Part shown: in pieces, positions 22,353 through 39,420 of the stretch
Position numbering within the stretch: position 1 is the first letter of the stretch
How the letters are laid out: every line of letters begins with the position of its first letter
Assembly: GCA_030248215.1 (NCBI GenBank)
Contig: JASANG010000926.1
Location: 167,203 to 231,202, forward strand
Direction: 5' to 3'
From: Enoplolaimus lenunculus
Taxonomy: Eukaryota; Nematoda; Enoplea; Enoplida; Thoracostomopsidae
Length of the DNA stretch: 64,000 nucleotides
Program-made: the position numbers and the translations under genes
The notes under the pieces: model-generated
Told to the model about the DNA's origin: nothing
Database searches by the model: none
The model's input: only the letters and a program-made list of their open reading frames with translations

Positions 22353-22464
22353 GGTTTGTTAAAAGCTTAGCTGTTGGCACAGTTGTTGGTCCTAATTCAA
22401 TATCAGAATGCTGGCTTTTCGTTGGTTCAAATGTTTCTGCCAATGATTGACGAGAAAACGTTGC
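22353..22464 (-). CDS. Candidate downstream exon of the Rab gene (uncertain)
   Basis: An open stretch on the minus strand is bounded by a possible acceptor (CTGTAG, upstream end 22464) and a strong donor (GTAAGT just below 22353). It would encode a polar peptide containing AETFEPTKSQHSDIELGP. It lies about 530 bp downstream of the last clear Rab exon and could join it in phase 0 if a weak donor after the KLKQP codons is used. It has no cysteine tail, so at least one more exon would be needed. It could equally be an exon of another gene or chance; no homology is recognised. Confidence 0.35.
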
Positions 22465-22754
22465 CTACAGCGCCAAAGCGGTGTTCAAAACGTATTTGGG
22501 TGCAGCGTCGCAACTGTTTCCACAAACAGAACCCAAGATTAGTGATTACGTTTTACAGAATAAAATGCGTTTGGCTTGTTTCGCGAAAACCATCTCATGT
22601 GCATGACGATTATGACGTGATTAAAATGACGTTTTTGGATGGCGTTATGCTTTTAAAAATTTGTCTTCAAGCGCTGTCGGTCAACGTTTTCACCTCACCG
22701 CTCAGTATCACATGCTAAACTGCTCATGTAAAATACCGGCTTCTTTTCTGTTAT

Positions 22755-22919
22755 CTTCATCCAGTCTGCGCTTACTCAAAAATCGTTGGATTTAAAATAT
22801 TTTTTTGGATATTTGAGCTTCTCATGACTTCCCCTGATCATTATTCCACGTCTAAATTAGACTTTTTGAAACATCCGACTTTATAAAGGCCCAACGCCAT
22901 CCTGTGGGACCCAAAAATT

Positions 22920-22925
<6 letters not shown>
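22755..22925. repeat. Dispersed repeat M next to the Rab 3' end
   Basis: GGATTTAAAATATTTTTTTG, GCTTCTCATGACTTCCCC and GATCATTATTCCACGTCTAA match 46155-46320 and, in part, 32540-32800 and 50806-50850. Confidence 0.6.
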
Positions 22926-28252
<5,327 letters not shown>

Positions 28253-28772
28253 TCAAGGTGAAAAAGTGGCAAATTGAACAAAGTATATTTTAACTGTAAT
28301 GAAATTTAAATATTTTTTGGATAGAAATTTATTAATAAATTTGAATTTTCTAAGTTCATTGTATAATGCTAATACTAAAATACAAACGGGTTGTCTCGAG
28401 GAACGTTTTCAGAAAATTATGTTTGGGGGGCACTGAGCAATTTTGGAGGGCTCCTACAATTGCAATTCAAGATTGTTGACTTTTAGACCGCCGAGTCAGT
28501 TTGGGGGGCACCAGCCAAATTTGCGGGGGCACAGCCCCTCTATGCTTCCGTGAAGACGCCCGTGGTTGTCTCTACCACTAGCGTTTTAATCCTGAAAATT
28601 TAGGAATGTTTTTGGCAACAAGAATTTTGAGTAATTTTCGCTACCATATTTTAAAATCGAAGCAACCGGTGATATGTTTACTACGAGGTACAGTACTGCT
28701 TTCAAAAGTATGCAACTGGGTACATTCTGTGTGAAAGAACACCGCACGTTTTGCTTCTGGCCTCTATCGCTC

Positions 28773-28917
28773 TAAGGGTGGCGCTATACTCGAAGCACAG
28801 CGACCCAGCTTACAGATTAATACTCGTGCGTTGGGCTACAGGAACCGACAGGGGTCTTACGGCGCCGGACGGCAACAGACCGCACCGTTTGTCATCAAAA
28901 GTATAGCGCCACCCTTA
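28773..28917. mobile_element. Family E MITE, best-preserved ends
   Basis: TAAGGGTGGCGCTATACT and AGTATAGCGCCACCCTTA are perfect inverse 18-mers. Interior CGCCGGACGGCAACAGACCG. Confidence 0.9.
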
Positions 28918-29142
28918 GTTGCATAATTGTATATTTAAGACGACCGAAAATACCTACTTTAACTTCTAAAATCACTTTTGAATCTTTTCCATGCATAAAT
29001 TTTACCGTTTCTATCAGTTAAGATATCGGCAAAAAATCATGAATAATTAACGATTTTACTGAAGCATAAAACAACAGAACACAACGGTTCCTTGTTCATC
29101 TAAAAGTATAATTTTCTAAAATCTAAAAGTCTAAATCTGATG

Positions 29143-29363
29143 GCCGTATTCTCAAATCTGTGTAGCGCCTATTACCAGTTGGTGATAGGTCTTGTGTAAC
29201 TTTGAACCGAGCGAATACTGAGCTTTGAAATTGAGCACATTGTTCGCGTTTGATTTGCCCTATTACTGTTCAAATTTTGAGCTCTGCAATTGCAGATGTT
29301 CGTCAGTTTGAAAACCTATCGCTAATTGATGATAGATGCTGTACGCATTTGAGAACATGGACC
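29143..29363. mobile_element. Family C MITE (complete)
   Basis: GCCGTATTCTCAAATCTGTG left and GTACGCATTTGAGAACATGG right; the right half is near-identical to 24164-24350. Confidence 0.85.
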
Positions 29364-29548
29364 TTAGTCTCAATTTCAATCCTAAACCTGAACTTGAATC
29401 ATAACTGAAGCCTAAGCCTAAACCTAAACCTAAAACTCGAAGCTTGAGGCTTTGCCTAAACGACGGTAAATGCAAGTCTACTCAAACACCTAAATTGTGC
29501 GACCTACGAAGTAGATTAATAGATTTCAAAATATGCCAACGGGCTCCT

Positions 29549-29685
29549 AGACAAGGGAGACGAAGGAGGGTCAGCCCCCTTTTTAAAATTTTGTTCCCTA
29601 AAGAAAATTTTCATTGTCAACCCATGTATGTCTCTATTCAAAATTTCTCTGTCTCCCCTAGCAAAGTGAGCTGGCTACGGTCTGT
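29549..29685 (-). mobile_element. Family F MITE
   Basis: GGGTCAGCCCCCTTTTTAAA core and AGCAAAGTGAGCTGGCTACG at the right. Confidence 0.65.
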
Positions 29686-29816
29686 ATACCAAAGAAAAAT
29701 GTTGCAAAATTGTATTGAAAACGAATATCCAATCATATCCTTGTATTTGAGCAAGAGTTATTGCGTAGAATTTATCATAAATTGCTTGAAGCCGCAAATT
29801 CGTAAACCTATCTAGT

Positions 29817-30180
29817 ACTCCATAGCAGGGTACAACCAGAGGTCTGGCTGCGGCACAAAATCGGCCTCCGGCTCCGGTATAATTTTTGCCGTAGGTTCCG
29901 ACAATTTCGGTTGTAAAATTTTGCATAATTTTGCAAAACTTATCTGTTTAGCGCGTCGTTTCGTTTGACTTTTGTCACAATTTCCAAGAAAGAATTTCTG
30001 AAATTTCGCAGAAAATTAGCGTAAAACCAAACAACTTAGCAACATATTGCAGATATTGGCTAAAATTAACTAATTAACCATCATTTCTACTACCTAATTT
30101 TGTCTTACCTCCGGCTCCGGAAAGTTTCATTGACCTCCGGCTCCGGTATTTTTCATCTCCGGTTGCATCCTGCTCTATAG
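29817..30180. mobile_element. Family H element (CCGGNTCCGG-rich ends)
   Basis: AGCAGGGTACAACCAGAGGT and CGGCCTCCGGCTCCGGTATA at the left; GACCTCCGGCTCCGGTATTT and GGTTGCATCCTGCTCTATAG at the right, giving long imperfect inverted ends. Confidence 0.7.
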
Positions 30181-30370
30181 TTCTGAACAAGAGCTTATTT
30201 TAACTAATTTTTGCAAACCATTAAAAAAACGATTATTTCATTGATGACGTCATTTACCAGCAAACAATTGAAAAATCGAATTTTAGCAAAAATTTTCGTT
30301 ACCAAAAAATCACACGCAATGTAAATACACAATTCAAAAATAACCGTAATTTCTAATCCTGAACCGGTGC

Positions 30371-30518
30371 AGACTGGTTACCGGCCATTTAGGGCAGAAG
30401 TCCTGTGGGTGGGCATACAAGGAGTTTTGATGATTTACAAGCAAGGTTGAAAATTTTCTATGAAGGTATTATTCTTAAAAAGGGTCTGACCCACTTGGGT
30501 CCCCTCTAGGTACGGGCC
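30371..30518 (+). mobile_element. Family F MITE, degenerate
   Basis: TACAAGCAAGGTTGAAAATT core, and CTCTAGGTACGGGCC at the right. Confidence 0.55.
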
Positions 30519-30523
30519 CGAGT

Positions 30524-30742
30524 GTCGTATTTTCAACCATGTGCAGCAACTATCACCAGTCAGCAATCTAGGCACGCTAAAATCGAATTGAGTATGTGTA
30601 AATATTTCAGACTCACACAACAGCCGGGTATTTAAATCAACTTCAAATCCTGTTCTAAAATGTACAGTTCAAAGTTGATTACTTACAAAGTTAGGCGATT
30701 TATCACCAACTGTTGATAGATGCTACACACATATGAGAATGC
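30524..30742. mobile_element. Family C MITE, diverged
   Basis: GTCGTATTTTCAACCATGTG left and TGCTACACACATATGAGAAT right. Confidence 0.65.
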
Positions 30743-30819
30743 AGACTTCTATTATCCTGACAGTGACAGTACGCCGTTTTAATGCAAAATTTTCTATTAT
30801 TTACGACGCTAAATCAAAT

Positions 30820-30984
30820 CTGCTAGTCTGCTGGCTTTGCGCGATGCGTAGAGTTAGCGAATACACAACAATCTGCATGCAAATTTTCTTTTCACAGAAC
30901 AATCACGTTTCTGTACTAAGAAAATTATTGTACACAAAGTAACGCGGGAACGTTTGCCCAAAAAGCGTATATGGGGCATTCCAG
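30820..30984 (+). repeat. Repeat I, 165-bp unit ending in the ~41-bp palindromic element
   Basis: CTAGTCTGCTGGCTTTGCGC start and GCCCAAAAAGCGTATATGGG then GCATTCCAGC end. It aligns along its length with 31145-31303. Confidence 0.75.
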
Positions 30985-31092
30985 CTTTAATTTTGTAACC
31001 CTTAAATATTCCTCACAAAACTTATTAACAATATGTTCTAATTTGCATATATATGCTGGCTCTTGTTTAAATATGAAACAATCATTGCAACA

Positions 31093-31133
31093 GCTTGAAC
31101 GATGCCTAAAATACGTATATATGGAATTCCAGC
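31093..31133 (+). repeat. ~41-bp palindromic element, isolated copy
   Basis: GCTTGAACGATGCC, TAAAATACGTATATATGG, AATTCCAGC. Confidence 0.7.
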
Positions 31134-31144
31134 TTTAATGTATA

Positions 31145-31303
31145 CTAGTCTGCCAGCTTTGCGCAATGCGCAGTTAGCGAAATCACAAAAATTTCCTTGC
31201 AAATTTTATTTTTATAGATAAAGCACGTGTATTTCTTAAGAAATTATTGTAAACCAAAAGTAACGCTGGAAAGTTACCCAAAATACGTATGTGGCGTTCC
31301 AGC
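31145..31303 (+). repeat. Repeat I, second unit
   Basis: CTAGTCTGCCAGCTTTGCGC start; GCTGGAAAGTTACCCAAAAT and ACGTATGTGGCGTTCCAGC end. Confidence 0.75.
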
Positions 31304-31929
31304 TTTAATAAGTTTGGAAAAATGTATTTTCCCAAATCGAACCGAAATCCATATGTTCAAAATTTTTCAAAGCCCAATTGACGCGTTTTCTCTACCAGAC
31401 AAACAATAAATATCCACCGGAATAAAAATAATTTGAACGCAAAGTTGATTTTAAAATTTAATAAAAACATTTGTTCGAGTTGTAACAGACTGAGCGTCTA
31501 AATTAAATCACTGAAATTGAAAATAGTACATTTGTCTGAAGTGACTGCTGTCGGTCGATACAAGACTCTTAATTTTAACTTAAATTCGATGTGGTTAATT
31601 TAGGAAATTAAAAATTGTGTTTGTTAAATTAATAACAAATACTTAAAAGATTGAGCTTAAATTGAACAAACGAAATCTCAAAGATAAATTGGATGTTTGT
31701 CGTAAATATGGTGCCAGACTGGCTTTAAAGTGTACTTCACTTGATGACTTTAGCAAGAATTTAATACTGATTAGATTTGGCGACACAAAAAATTTCCCAC
31801 AGCATGCGTAAATAAAGATTTCAGGGTTAGGCTTACGTTTAGGAATTATAATATTATTGGTCAAAATAGTGGCAGCATATGCAATATCGACATTTTTCTC
31901 GACTAATTTGCGTACCACGCATGTATCAA
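31304..31929. other. AT-rich intergenic DNA
   Basis: No supported gene or repeat. Confidence 0.45.
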
Positions 31930-31970
31930 CTGGAACGCTGTTCAAAATTTCGTATGTGGGGCGTTTCAGC
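31930..31970 (+). repeat. ~41-bp palindromic element
   Basis: CTGGAACGCTGTTC, AAAATTTCGTATGTGGGG, CGTTTCAGC. Confidence 0.7.
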
Positions 31971-32539
31971 TTTCATATTAGCATTGGCACTTTGCGAATT
32001 GAAACCACCAAGCTATAATTAATAATTTATGGCAGGGTTGATGGCCGGAAAATAATTTACCGGAAAAAATGGAAAAATATAAAACGATTCTTAAATATTA
32101 TTTGCCACTAAATATGATATAAAATAACGTTTTTAGACAACATGTAACTAAATTTGATGCAACACATTAACAGTGACCGTGTGTATATGTCCACCAGGAC
32201 ACATTATATGTCCGAAAAGAGCAAAAATTGCAGCATATGAATACATAAATGGATTTCAGAATTGTAGCTTTGCCACGAGATTCAATGTAATACTACATAT
32301 GCATCTTGTTCGGCTCACTTACCAGGTTTTGGTCGACAGTGGGGCCAAAGTTAGGGTGCTCAAAATTGAAAGCTTGCTTTTGCCGTTTGATTTAACACAA
32401 GAACACGTCTAGCTTCAACCTCGCTTTGCTCTCGAGGTTGCAGCAATTGAAAAGCTTTGATGTCGGAAAAAACCCAAAAGTGTCTTGGGTTTTAATATGT
32501 ACTTACAAAAAACAAGCGTGACTTGTTTATCTCGCTCCA

Positions 32540-32800
32540 TTCATAAGTTTCTGATGTTATGATGATATCCTCCGATTATTCCACACCAAAACTTAAATTT
32601 TTAAAAAATTCGAATTTTACGTCCCAAGGGGCTGAACTTGTGGCCTTAAAAATCGATTTTTGAAAAAACTCACATTTAAGCTCGGAATGATCAGGGTATG
32701 TCATCGGAAGCTCGAATATGCAAAAAGTTTCAAAGAAAAAAGTGGAAAAAATTCATTTTTCAGGCCATAATTTTTTTCCGGAAAAAAACAGACCTGATTT
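32540..32800. repeat. Dispersed repeat M, inverted arrangement
   Basis: TGATGATATCCTCCGATTAT at the left and GATCAGGGTATGTCATCGGA at the right; AT-rich arms resemble 46155-46320 in opposite orientations. Confidence 0.5.
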
Positions 32801-32999
32801 AAAGGGCCAGAAACGTCGATTACAGAAAAAATAACATAAAACAAAAAAAACATAAAGTAAAAACACTACACAAACAATAAAATTGCACGTTTGCTTGTTG
32901 TCACTGCAAACTTCTTTGAATTTAAGTTAAAAAATACACAAAAAGCAACTAAAACATCACCCCGCATATACGATAAATATAATCTTTACCAGCCAAGCT

Positions 33000-33420
33000 A
33001 AACCAAGAAACTAGGTTAGCACCCGGTTCATAGAACGCCTAGCTGTGGCTATTAAGCAAAGGGGGTTAGCGAGGTTGCCGTAGACCCTATGCCAAGGACG
33101 TCTACAAGGACGCAGACAGAAGATCACCTGTATCATCGTGAAATTTTCGAACAAATCAAAAACACCTTAATAGCCTTTAGAACAATCTTTTAAACCAAAC
33201 AGGTCACAAAATCCGTTGTTACATGAGCCTACGCTGTCCTGAACTGAGATCCTGGTTAAGCCAATACGAAATACCCTCCACCGTTGAAATTTTCGGCTCC
33301 TTCAAACATTCTAAACCAGCTGCCGGTTTACCGTAAATATTGGCACCAAATCTGGTTAGAGTAGCTGATGAAATCACACCTTCGTCACTCTTTAGCTTAC
33401 TTGGCTAATGTAAGGGGTTA
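33000..33420. other. Unassigned, mildly GC-richer block with a short open frame
   Basis: Contains an open frame at about 33222-33335 reading SLRCPELRSWLSQYEI. It has no strong flanking splice pair and no recognised family. Left unclassified. Confidence 0.3.
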
Positions 33421-33763
33421 AGACTGGGCTCACCCCCTTGAACAATTAAACGCAGCTTAAAAACATAGCCGCTACACCCCCTCTGTAACATGTTGGACCT
33501 ATTTCGGATTTGTTTGGTTGGTAAACATTGAAAAATATTGCTTAGGTAAACCTTACAACAAAAACTGGTTTGACTTGGGCATATTTTAGGTTATATCTTC
33601 TATGTCAAAAGGAACGCACTTTTAGGCAAATGTTGGAACTGAGAACGAATAAGTTTGTTCACAGAAATACAAAAATATACGAAATTCCAATATATATATA
33701 TATACGTCAGTCATCCGCCAGGCCAGTACAGCGCCAACCCAAAAGTTGACGTTAGTGTTTAGG

Positions 33764-33840
33764 CCCTAGTCACTTACACGTGCAATTTTTATTCAAGAAC
33801 CTTATCTCAAGTAGCAAGAACCTTATCTCAAGTAGGAACG
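33764..33840. mobile_element. Family D left-end fragment
   Basis: GGCCCTAGTCACTTACACGT then GCAATTTTTATTCAAGAACC, with AACCTTATCTCAAGTAG duplicated in tandem. Confidence 0.55.
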
Positions 33841-34312
33841 CTTATGGAATCGAGGTGTGCAATTTTCGAAAAACTAATTATTGGGATTTTATGGAAAAAT
33901 AAGCTTAAAATCAAAATTTTTTACAACACTTTACAGATATTTGTTACAACTGGCAACTTAAACATTATTTTTGTATTTTAATTTCGCATCACTTCCCGCT
34001 CCGACACAATTAAGTGACCTCTGGCTCCAGTTCCGGTGTTTTTCAACGACGTTTTCAGCCAGGTTTACAACCACATTTTTTCAGGAATAATCAAAATTTA
34101 ATTATTTTTTATATTGAATGATAAAATTACATGCTTATATGTGCTTAAAACTCCGTATATAAACAGTGATAGGGGCGTCTACTCTTTGGCGTAATGAATA
34201 CGCGATGGCAATAAAATGCTGAAGCTATAAAAAACGTTATTACCCAGCACCGGGCAAATTACTGGACCTGCATTATGGGACATAGACTCCGACACTGGGA
34301 ATTGAAGAGGTT

Positions 34313-34478
34313 GCCCAATGTTACTTTTCTGGCCGTAACAGTATGTTAAGCGTATTCCTAAGCCTAAGCCTAAGCCATAGCCTAAGCGTAAGCCTAAGCC
34401 TAAGCAAACATTCAGAATGTAAACCTACTCTTTTACAGGCCCGCCAGAAACCGGCACGGCCCTAAAAGTAACATGGGC
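34313..34478. mobile_element. Family B MITE (complete)
   Basis: GCCCAATGTTACTTTTCTGG left and GGCCCTAAAAGTAACATGGG right; five to six CCTAAG-type units. Confidence 0.87.
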
Positions 34479-36014
34479 AAAGAGGTTCATTGATGCCCTA
34501 CAACATTAGTTGGGCGGGGGGTCAACGCAAAACAATTTCTAAAAAATAAAATACAATCTGTAATCAATATTGCGACCTCGAATACGTATATTTGCTATTT
34601 CAGTGTTGTTAGCACACTTACGGGTTAACAGTAAGTGTCACGTATGTTTAATTTCCTAAACACTGTGCCAGTCGCGTTCTAAATAATTTGGAAGCTGCTA
34701 GCATAGTAAAACCGACTAAAATATTGGCTAACATAGAATTGGCAAAATATTAACGATGCTTCAAATAAAGCCGGCCGGTACCTGCTTATTCCCCCCACAC
34801 ACGTTTAATAGACGGCGAAAATCGCTCCCCCCGTTGTTTGTATTATTATATCATGATATGCTTAAACTCAGGTTTAAGCTTTGGCTTCGGTTTAGCCTTA
34901 TTGTTTAGGTTTATTTTCTGGCTTAGGTTCTTTGGGCTCAGGTTCGTTTACGGGTAGGAGTAAATTTCACGTGAGCAGAAAGTAAACAAATACTCGCTGT
35001 TATACTGCAAGGACCTGGATTGGGGTACGGACCCGCTCACCCCCTTGTTTCGAAACGCCCCTAAGCTGCAGTAAATACTGGTTCAAGTGTACGGAAAATA
35101 CACAAATTTCAATGTTTTTAAAGTTTATAAATTGGAAAAATAACGCAATTTAGGCGAAAACTGGTTATTATTTTAATAAAATATGGCTAAATTTACTATT
35201 TGCCTGTCATTCTCAGATGGCAATGAGTATTGCATTCTGAAGTAGATAAGGGATAAAACGTACCGTACCGGTGATTGCTGTTTGCAATAATTTAAATTTT
35301 TCAACTTCGACCGAAATATTTGAAACCGGCAAATTCAATACTATTCGAAGAGGGGTCCAGTAAAGCCTCTGTCCACCCCCCTGAAAATCATTTACATCCC
35401 CAAAGCAAGTTTTTTCCTACGATTGTGGAAATGGAAACAGCAACGGTATTGTATCGTGTCATCTTGGCGGATTCATCCACTTCTATGCCCAAAAAAGTTT
35501 ACGTAGTTTTTTCAATCGGATAGCGTATATTTTTCAAAAAACTTTCAAAAACAATTTCAATTAGGATGGTACTTTCTGGCAAACGAGGAAGGAACTTGAA
35601 GACTGTCAAACGCTTAGGCTTAAAGTTAGGTTTAAGCTTGTGCTTAGTAGACAGACCTGTATAGCTAACATGGACTGCATACTGAAACGAATATTAATTT
35701 CTAGCACAACATGTGTACAGGTGAAATAATAACTTAAATAAATATCTCAATGCTATTCGAGTATTCGATTCTATTGCGTGCGCAAATGTCCGCCTTTGAT
35801 TCGGCGAACTTCAAAATACGATTTGATTTTTGAAAAATTATTTAAATTAAAATTGAACGAAACAAAATTTGACAAAATTGCCAATTTTAAAGTTAAAATT
35901 ATTTCAAATATCAAAACAATACTACGAATATGGGCATTGAAGTTGTTGTTTCCCACGGACGAAGGGATACGACGACTCAATGTATTTAAACTTTCATTCA
36001 TTACTGTTCCGAAC
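34479..36014. other. Intergenic DNA with degenerate TTAGGC traces
   Basis: TTAGGC-like traces at about 34860-34945 and 35608-35650. Otherwise AT-rich, with no supported gene. Confidence 0.4.
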
Positions 36015-36120
36015 GGGCAATGTATAGAGCAGAGTCGTGTCAGTAGTATAAGCATCATCTTAAGTGTAAGTCTAAGCGTGAAAATGAGCTTATTCCTAAG
36101 CCTAAGACTAAGCCTAAGTT
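36015..36120. mobile_element. Family A, right end lost
   Basis: GGGCAATGTATAGAGCAGAG left, GTAGTATAAGCATC lead-in and CCTAAG units. Confidence 0.7.
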
Positions 36121-36292
36121 TTTGTTTAATGGCTTTCATTTTTATTTGCATTTAGCACAGGCCGTATACAATATGAGTTTTGGGCCAGTTAGGGCACTCA
36201 AATAACATGCAGTCGAAAAACCTAAGCCTAAGCCTAAAACGAAGCCGATCGGTAAAGGTTACATTTATTACCTTTTCTCACGTGTAGTATAC

Positions 36293-36443
36293 AGCCAATG
36301 TATAGTACAACAGGGCCGGAGCAGTAAAATAAGCATATTCCTAAGCCTAAGCCTAAGCTTAAGCAAAAAAATACTATAAAGCTTAAGCTTGCTCTATTAC
36401 AGTCCCGCCGGAAAACGTTCTGGCCCTGTTCTATACATGGGCC
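36293..36443. mobile_element. Family A MITE (complete)
   Basis: GCCAATGTATAGTACAACAG left and GGCCCTGTTCTATACATGGG right. Confidence 0.9.
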
Positions 36444-36504
36444 GAGTATACAATAAGCATTACGCAATTAGGACTCAGTACGCAGCGTTTAATATTCCCA
36501 TAAG

Positions 36505-36645
36505 ACGTCACAGCTTCCGCTTGCTCGTACGTCAAGTTCCTATAGCTGAGTGGTAATGGCAAACAGTTTCAACTCGAGGGTTCGTGGTTCGAATCCTGTT
36601 TTGAATTTAGATTTCAGACGAATCGGAAAAATTTATGCGAAAGTT
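36505..36645 (+). mobile_element. tRNA-derived SINE S
   Basis: GTCAAGTTCCTATAGCTGAG with box A TAGCTGAGTGG, box B GGTTCGAATCC about 40 bp later, and a diverged tail. Confidence 0.8.
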
Positions 36646-36908
36646 TTAATTTTGCATGCTGTTCCAGACAAATAATGGTCCTAATTACTCAACAGGCAAT
36701 ACTGTTTTTATTGTATTTTGTTAGCGGGCTGGGGTGCAGGAACGCTGAAGTAGACGAGCCAACTTTAAACATTGCTATAGCAGACGTGGTTTTAAATTTT
36801 TTAGTTCAAAGCAACTTTTTTATTAAATATCAAACAAAGCAAATGCTCTTATCTAAAGCTTTACCTTTACTACTTGACAATGTCGTTATTTTTTGAAGAA
36901 ATTTTATA

Positions 36909-36994
36909 ATTATAGTAATAGTAGTAATAATAATAATAATAATAATTATAATAATAATAACAATAATGACAATAATATTAATAACAATAATGAC

Positions 36995-37029
<35 letters not shown>

Positions 37030-37052
37030 TAATGGTAATAATAATAATAACC
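36909..37052. repeat. (AAT)n microsatellite
   Basis: About 140 bp of AAT/AAC triplets, abutting the element at 37074. Confidence 0.95.
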
Positions 37053-37073
37053 AGTCGTAGTGGGACTACATTT

Positions 37074-37830
37074 ATTGAGCGAAGCTCGAACACACGCAAG
37101 CAATTAAGGTAATATGCAAATTAGTTATTAGCTAACTATTCATTTATCGGTTTTGGAGGTTTGTAAGCAATTTCCTCAGATTCCTCGCACACAAAAACAT
37201 TTCAGCCACCCTAATAATTATTGGAATAATTCAAAAAGTCCTAATTTTGTCTCGTCAATTAAGAAAATATGCAAATTATCTATTAGCTAACTATTCGATA
37301 ATCGCCTTTAAAGGTTTGTAGACAATTTATTTAGATTCCTCACACCCGAAAACCCATTATTGCTGAAATTATATTGCTTTTAACCTTAATAAATAGTGAA
37401 ATATTGTAAAAAGGCCTAATTTAGGCTTATAAACTATGCTAGTATGCAAATTATCTATTAGCTAACTGCTCAATTATCCGTTTTGTAGATTTGTAAACAG
37501 TCTACACAGATTCCTCGCACCCAAAAACCCTTTAATGCTAAAATTAGATTGCTTCTAACTGTAATAATTAGTGAAATATTGTCGAAAGTCCTAATTTAGG
37601 CTTAATAAATTATGCAAATTAGCCTGTAGCTAATAAACGGCTTGAAATTTTCAAACCCCAATGCGAGGTTAACACCCCAGGATAATAGGCTTTCAAACAA
37701 AAAAAGTTTATCAAAATCGGTTCAGCCGTTCCTGAGATTCTTTTCGGACGGACAGACGGACAGACGGACAGACGGACATCCACCTTTCGACCCCCAAAGT
37801 ACAAAACGTAAAAGTTTCGCTTCGCTCAAT
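37074..37830. mobile_element. 757-bp element with ATTGAGCGAAGC ends and an internal ~165-bp tandem repeat
   Basis: ATTGAGCGAAGC left, GCTTCGCTCAAT right. Four starts of TATGCAAATTA (37113, 37268, 37443, 37611) mark units of 155-175 bp sharing TTAGCTAACT and CAGATTCCTCGCAC. A GGACAGACGGACAGACGG run is at about 37747-37779. AAT microsatellite lies on both sides. Confidence 0.75.
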
Positions 37831-38990
37831 AATAATAGTAATAATAACAATAATAATAAATTCACACCAACCACCCGACAAAGCCAGCTTGCCATGACAA
37901 TGTACATAGAACAACTTTCATTACCTGTCGAATTGTGATAACTTCTAATTTCACTTGATGCTACTTTAACCATTTAATCTTCCAAAATTACCTACGAAAT
38001 CAAGCACTTTTAAGCTACCCAGAGCTAAGCCTGATGCTCTAGCAATAGTTTTACGGGACCAATGGTGTAATTTAGCCGCAGTAAAATCTTATTTGATGCC
38101 AACTCGAATCTGTAAATGTCAAACCAATTTTGAGATACTGAAAAGCGTGAAATAACTCAAATTGATTTTGTTGTGCAATTATATATTTTAGGTTTATTTT
38201 AGAAAATCAAAACTGTTTTAATATATAAAAGTGAATTAAACAATTATATCTCTGTATAGTGACCAAGACTACTTAAATTGTGCTATCAGGTAGGTTTAAA
38301 GTTAAGGGCATATGGGGGGCGTATAGCAACTAAAGTACACCATTTTAGAAGCAATCTGAATTTTAGGAATTTAATGTACGATGTCCTTCGAGGTCAAAAA
38401 ATTTTCGCGATGCACACAGGGGCGTAGGCACAATTTTGGAACCGGTGGGTTACGTTCTATCAACACTTTTCAAGGGGGTTCTTGTGTTGAAAACTGACGT
38501 CGGGTTTAAAAAATGTCAGCATAAAAATTCTACACCTGAGCCAGCCATCTACTACACCCTTGCATGCTCCCTGAGCTTTAACGCTTTCTTGTGCACTGCT
38601 ACAAATGGTGAGTCAAATTGACTCTCTCCGAAATAGGCTTTACAGGACTACACAAACTGAGTCAAACTCGACTCCGTAAAATTAGGATAGCTCGACCCTC
38701 CGCCGGTTTTGAATTTATCAAAAATTTCACCCCGTAAATTTAAGTTTCTTTCTTGACTTTAGTCCAAAATACCCAGCCAATGTTTCACGTGTATAAATCT
38801 GTATCAGGGTCATAAAATAGAAGCCTTTTGTAATCTGTTCCCCCGCAATACAAAGGAAACGCCTAAAGCATATAAAAACTGTAAATACACAGTTTTATGT
38901 ATATTAATAAAACAATTTTCCTATTTAGACGCTTCATGGCAAAACAAATCTAAACTCATGAAGCCATCAAAAATATACAATATGCTTATA
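37831..38990. other. Intergenic DNA
   Basis: A short AAT tract at the start. GAGTCAAATTGACTCT with CGAAATAGGCTTT at about 38610 recurs at about 51375. No gene supported. Confidence 0.4.
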
Positions 38991-38994
38991 GTTT

Positions 38995-39062
38995 GCTATA
39001 TATTATATTATATATTTATTTATTTATTTATATATTTATATATATATTTATTTATATATAAT
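38995..39062. repeat. TATTTAT-rich microsatellite
   Basis: Low-complexity TATATTTATTTATTTAT. Confidence 0.85.
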
Positions 39063-39130
39063 TTGAGCAAATATAAACAAAAACAAAACCCAATTACTAT
39101 AGACATATACAACATTACAGGTGTTGTCAT

Positions 39131-39420
39131 ATGTAACCGTATTGTCAAACTGTGTGTGGCACCTATCGCTAGTTTGGAAATTGGGAACCGGTCCCAGGAC
39201 GGCATTCGGTGGTCAGGGGTTCGATCTCCGTCCACTTTTCAGTGCATTTGCCGTTGTCAATATCATACAAAGAACGGTGTACAATAGACCGTCTGAATAT
39301 GTAGTGTAGGGGCACATTGTGACGAGTCATTCAGGTGGGCAGCCCTCCACGAATAAACCGATTTCAAACGACACTAAGCAGGGTAGCCTTCCAAGCCCCC
39401 CGAAGCAGGCGGTTCTCATA
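39131..39420 (+). repeat. Family C left fragment followed by a box-B-like SINE-like segment
   Basis: CGTATTGTCAAACTGTGTGT is the C left end. Downstream, GGGGTTCGATCTCC resembles a tRNA box B and is followed by non-AT-rich unique sequence. The class is uncertain. Confidence 0.35.

Noticed and set aside
28370-28560. GGGGGGCAC-containing block resembling family F
   Set aside because: Shares only G-runs with family F; ends could not be matched, so no element was called.
36675-36896. 73-codon frame beginning with a signal-peptide-like stretch (QQAILFLLYFVSGLGC)
   Set aside because: No downstream exon, homology or splice pair could be identified; it runs into the AAT microsatellite region. Could be chance in AT-rich DNA.
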